A stretch of 64,000 nt of DNA. It comes from Bin55 sp963664665 (GTDB lineage Bacteria > Pseudomonadota > Gammaproteobacteria > Pseudomonadales > Azotimanducaceae). The translations under genes and the position numbers were made by a program. The notes under the pieces were generated by a model. That model searched no databases. It worked only from the letters and a program-made list of their open reading frames with translations, and was not told the DNA's origin. Within the stretch, counting starts at the first letter, position 1. Each line of letters begins with the position of its first letter. Below are positions 61,492 through 64,000 of the stretch, in pieces. The stretch is taken from the NCBI GenBank assembly GCA_963664665.2, contig CAXXMH010000008.1, positions 62,001 through 126,000 on the forward strand, read 5' to 3'.

Positions 61492-61804
61492 TACGTCACA
61501 GGTTCCGTTGAAGCTCTAACAGGTCGTTCTGCTGTCGGTCACTCTGCTCATGCTTCTAGCCATTTTTTGATGGCTATGAAACAGTGAAAGGAGAATTAAC
61601 TGACATCAACGACCTCTCTTGGTGCTATTGCATCGCACGTTGCGCAAGTATTAAACGCAATGCAGTTGCGCGACCCGGTCTTTATATATGAAACGGTTGT
61701 GTTCTCACGATTGTGGGATTACATGATGGTCAGCGTGGTTCGAGGGTAGTCAAGTGAATTCGTTCGTTAAAATCGCCCGTTCGACCTCTGACGAGTAAGA
61801 CCAC
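61492..61804. promoter_or_regulatory. Divergent region between ABC exporter and LLM monooxygenase genes
   Basis: About 310 bases without a gene. TAGCCAT, loop TTTTTG, ATGGCTA forms a hairpin at 61557-61576. GAAAGGAG at 61586-61593 looks like a ribosome-binding site, but no start codon follows at normal spacing. Promoters for both flanking genes are expected here. Confidence 0.4.
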
Positions 61805-63085
61805 ATGAAATTCGGCATCATCTACGAGCACCAACTGCCAAGACCATGGAATGAGGGTGACGAACAGAAATTGTTCAACGACGCGCTCGAACAGGTCGAA
61901 GTAGCCGATCGTCTAGGCATTGACTACGCATGGGAGGTCGAACACCACTTCCTTGAGGAATACAGCCATTCCTCAGCACCCGAGGTTTTTCTGGCGGCGT
62001 GCTCGCAACGTACGAAGAACATTCGGCTCGGTCACGGCATACGCCAAGTCATACCTCAATACAACCACCCAGCCCGCACCGCAGAAGTCATCGCGACGCT
62101 TGATCTAGTCTCCAACGGCAGGGTCGATTTTGGTACTGGGGAATCTTCGGCCGAATTAGAACTCGGTGGATTCCGCATTCCGGTTCACATGAAGCGAAAG
62201 ATCTTTATGGAATCAGTCGAACAGATCGCCAATATGTTGGTGATGGACCCATATCCGGGTTACAAGGGACAGTTCTTTGAAATGCCGTGTCGCAACATTG
62301 TGCCTAAGCCAGTACAGCGGCCACACCCTCCACTCTGGGTAGCTTGCTCGCAAAGAGAAACCATCCGCATGGCAGCACGCCTTGGCATTGGAGCACTGAC
62401 CTTTGCTTTCGTTGACCCTAGCGAAGCGACCGAATGGGTTGAGGAGTACTACCGCATCATCAAATCCGATGAATGCGTCCCGATTGGACACGCGATTAAT
62501 CCAAACATCTGCATGGTCTCAAGCTTCTCATGCCATCACGACCGCGAAACCGCGATTAAGCGCGGATTGAATGGGTTCGAGTTTTTCGGGTTCGCACTCG
62601 GCAGTTTGTATGCGTTCGGGGAACACACGCCAGGACGCACGGACTTGTGGAAACAATTCAAAGAGACTCGAATGACGAAAACGGAAACGCTCGACATCAC
62701 TCAGTCATTGGCAGGTAGTGCAGGCGGCATCGGCACACCCGATGACCTGCGCGAGCACTTACTTAAATTCGAAAAATGCAACGTCGATCAAGTCACGTTC
62801 ATTCAGCAGGCGGGTCGTAACAAGCACGAGCATATTTGCGAATCGCTAGAGATCTTCGCTAAAGAAGTCATGCCTGAATTTAAGGATCGAGCTGAAGAGC
62901 GCGAACGTCAGAAAATGGAAGAATTGGCGCCTTATCTTGAACAAGCGATGGAGCGGAAGATTGCCATGCGCGAACTCAAAGATGAGGAAATTCCAACGTA
63001 CGTGGCACTTGGCCGTAAAGTTAGCGAGGAATCAGCGAAAGAACAATCAATTTACGAAAAGCCACAGCAAGAAGCCGCAGGCTGA
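61805..63085 (+). CDS. Luciferase-like (LLM class) flavin-dependent oxidoreductase
   Basis: 426 residues, TIM barrel of the bacterial luciferase family. MKFGIIYEHQLPRPW, AWEVEHHFLEEYSHSSAPEVFLAA, IRLGHGIRQVIPQYNHPARTAE, LDLVSNGRVDFGTGESSAELE and PPLWVACSQRETIRMAARLG are the typical flavin and substrate sites. The C-terminal 60 residues are a charged helix (MPEFKDRAEERERQKMEELA). Likely a reduced-FMN-dependent monooxygenase of an organic compound. Stands alone; substrate unknown. Confidence 0.88.
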   Translation: MKFGIIYEHQLPRPWNEGDEQKLFNDALEQVEVADRLGIDYAWEVEHHFLEEYSHSSAPEVFLAACSQRTKNIRLGHGIRQVIPQYNHPARTAEVIATLDLVSNGRVDFGTGESSAELELGGFRIPVHMKRKIFMESVEQIANMLVMDPYPGYKGQFFEMPCRNIVPKPVQRPHPPLWVACSQRETIRMAARLGIGALTFAFVDPSEATEWVEEYYRIIKSDECVPIGHAINPNICMVSSFSCHHDRETAIKRGLNGFEFFGFALGSLYAFGEHTPGRTDLWKQFKETRMTKTETLDITQSLAGSAGGIGTPDDLREHLLKFEKCNVDQVTFIQQAGRNKHEHICESLEIFAKEVMPEFKDRAEERERQKMEELAPYLEQAMERKIAMRELKDEEIPTYVALGRKVSEESAKEQSIYEKPQQEAAG

Positions 63086-63269
63086 GCTGCTCACCAGCGC
63101 ACTACAAGTTAATTACTACTTACTAACGGGTGTTGATGCGCACGCAGACACGTGTGCATCAATACCTTGATACCACCCCGATTGAACTTTACACAGGCTC
63201 ACGCTGTTTAACTTTCTGACGTTAAGAGCGTTGAATTTTCGCCTGACGTCACCCTCAGTTCAATCGAGT

Positions 63270-64000
63270 ATGCAAATGTACAAAACAACGCTAATCGTCT
63301 GTTCAGTCCTGCTTGGGTTCTCGATTTCCGCGTCCCAAAATGAATGGGAAAATGCGGTTGACGAAATCCGCGATGAGCTTCGAAAAAGCATGGCTGAGAT
63401 TAAAGAACTAAAGGAACGCTTAAGTGAAGATGGAGTGCCATCATTTCATGGTTTCGACGCGCTCGACACTGGAGATCGCGCTTCTCTCGGCATATACCTT
63501 GAACAGGGACTTGACCAAAAATTGGTCGTAGCTGGATTTACTCGACAATCAAACGCACGTGAAAGCGGTGTTCAGGAAGGCGACGTGTTGATTGCGATTG
63601 ACGCACAAGACCTCACAGGAGACCATGCAACGCATCCGCGCGTGATCGAATATCTTGAATCCATCGAACCCGGCGCTGAGGTCATCCTGTCTATGGAGCG
63701 AGGAGACGAAGAATTGCAATTCACAGTTCAAACGCACTCGTCTCAGATGTTTGGCTGGCTTGAGCGGGAATTGGGAGAGCGCGGAAATCGACGAAGCTTC
63801 AGGTTTCGAGATGAAAGCCCAGGTCAAGAGAACTGGTGGATCGGTCGTTTGCCTCAGATCGAATGGGATCGGTCACTTTCAAGCGATGGGGATATTCAAG
63901 TTACAGATTTGAACGAAGCTTTAGGTAGCTACTTCAAAGTAGATTCAGGCGTTCTTGTGTTAAAAGCCGGAGAAGAGAGCACTCTAGAGCCAGGTGATGT
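63270..64000 (+). CDS. Exported PDZ-domain protein, truncated by the window edge
   Basis: About 243 codons visible, open at the right edge, so no stop is seen. ATG 63270 (MQMYKTTLIVCSVLLGFSIS) gives a signal peptide ending near ISA. A short charged coiled coil (ENAVDEIRDELRKSMAEIKE) follows, then a PDZ domain (about 70-150): ASLGIYLEQ, ESGVQEGDVLIAIDAQDL, EPGAEVILSMERGDEE. A second PDZ-like segment begins at YFKVDSGVLVLKAGEEST. No protease domain precedes it. The ATG at 63276 is an alternative start. Confidence 0.75.
   Translation, partial: MQMYKTTLIVCSVLLGFSISASQNEWENAVDEIRDELRKSMAEIKELKERLSEDGVPSFHGFDALDTGDRASLGIYLEQGLDQKLVVAGFTRQSNARESGVQEGDVLIAIDAQDLTGDHATHPRVIEYLESIEPGAEVILSMERGDEELQFTVQTHSSQMFGWLERELGERGNRRSFRFRDESPGQENWWIGRLPQIEWDRSLSSDGDIQVTDLNEALGSYFKVDSGVLVLKAGEESTLEPGD

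Noticed and set aside
1..64000. tRNA, rRNA, tmRNA and riboswitch search by eye
   Set aside because: No tRNA-like cloverleaf with a TTCGA-type arm in a gap, and no ribosomal or riboswitch consensus, was found; a covariance-model scan would settle it.

Overview
The window reads as chromosomal DNA of an uncultured or little-known gammaproteobacterium, probably marine. The gene order supports this: priA divergent from rpmE, aroK-aroB, an FtsN/DamX-like SPOR gene next to hslV-hslU, ubiE-ubiJ-ubiB, tatA-tatB-tatC, glnL-glnG (ntrBC), secB with a YibN-type rhodanese, gpmI-envC, hisB-hisA and mutY-yggX are all gammaproteobacterial neighbourhoods. The planctomycete-type DUF1592/DUF1552 pair, several large TonB receptors and a luciferase-like flavin enzyme fit an oligotrophic or polymer-degrading aquatic lifestyle. 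No rRNA, tRNA or CRISPR array was seen.

Layout. Bases 1-12876 are housekeeping genes: replication restart, L31, an M48 protease, PBP1A, shikimate pathway, HslUV and ubiquinone synthesis. Bases 12895-24822 are an accessory island between ubiB and tatA, which are normally adjacent. It is bounded by a 15-bp imperfect direct repeat and by TGT...ACA ends. It carries an intact IS21-family element nested in an older element remnant, then a minus-strand block that is visibly GC-richer: a broken ECF sigma gene, a frameshifted fecR, a FecA-like receptor whose signalling (STN) domain is cut by ten copies of an 8-bp repeat, a deleted gene remnant, a formylglycine-enzyme-like secreted protein and a cytochrome c/PQQ-type sugar dehydrogenase lipoprotein. 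The regulatory genes look decayed while the enzymes are still open.

Bases 25001-36406 return to the backbone: a 34-residue membrane ORF, tatABC, dtd, a PP-loop protein paired with TusA, an SDR, ntrBC behind a sigma-54 promoter and NtrC site, trmL, secB, rhodanese, gpmI and envC. Bases 36414-40903 hold a TonB receptor and surface lipoprotein operon with four tandem PhoB-box half-sites in front, suggesting a phosphate-starvation uptake system. Bases 40936-47657 hold hisA-hisB (no hisH between them), mutY, yggX, an alpha/beta hydrolase with a Cys nucleophile, a MOSC protein, a methyltransferase and an amidohydrolase. Bases 47663-52482 carry a DUF1080 protein and the DUF1592/DUF1552 pair. Bases 52829-64000 contain a terminator, an aldehyde dehydrogenase, a PP2C-STAS sensor phosphatase, a two-subunit ABC exporter, a luciferase-like monooxygenase and a PDZ protein cut by the window edge.

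The points most worth following are the structured island in the ubiB-tatA gap, the octanucleotide array in the receptor's signalling domain, and the Pho-boxed receptor/lipoprotein operon.
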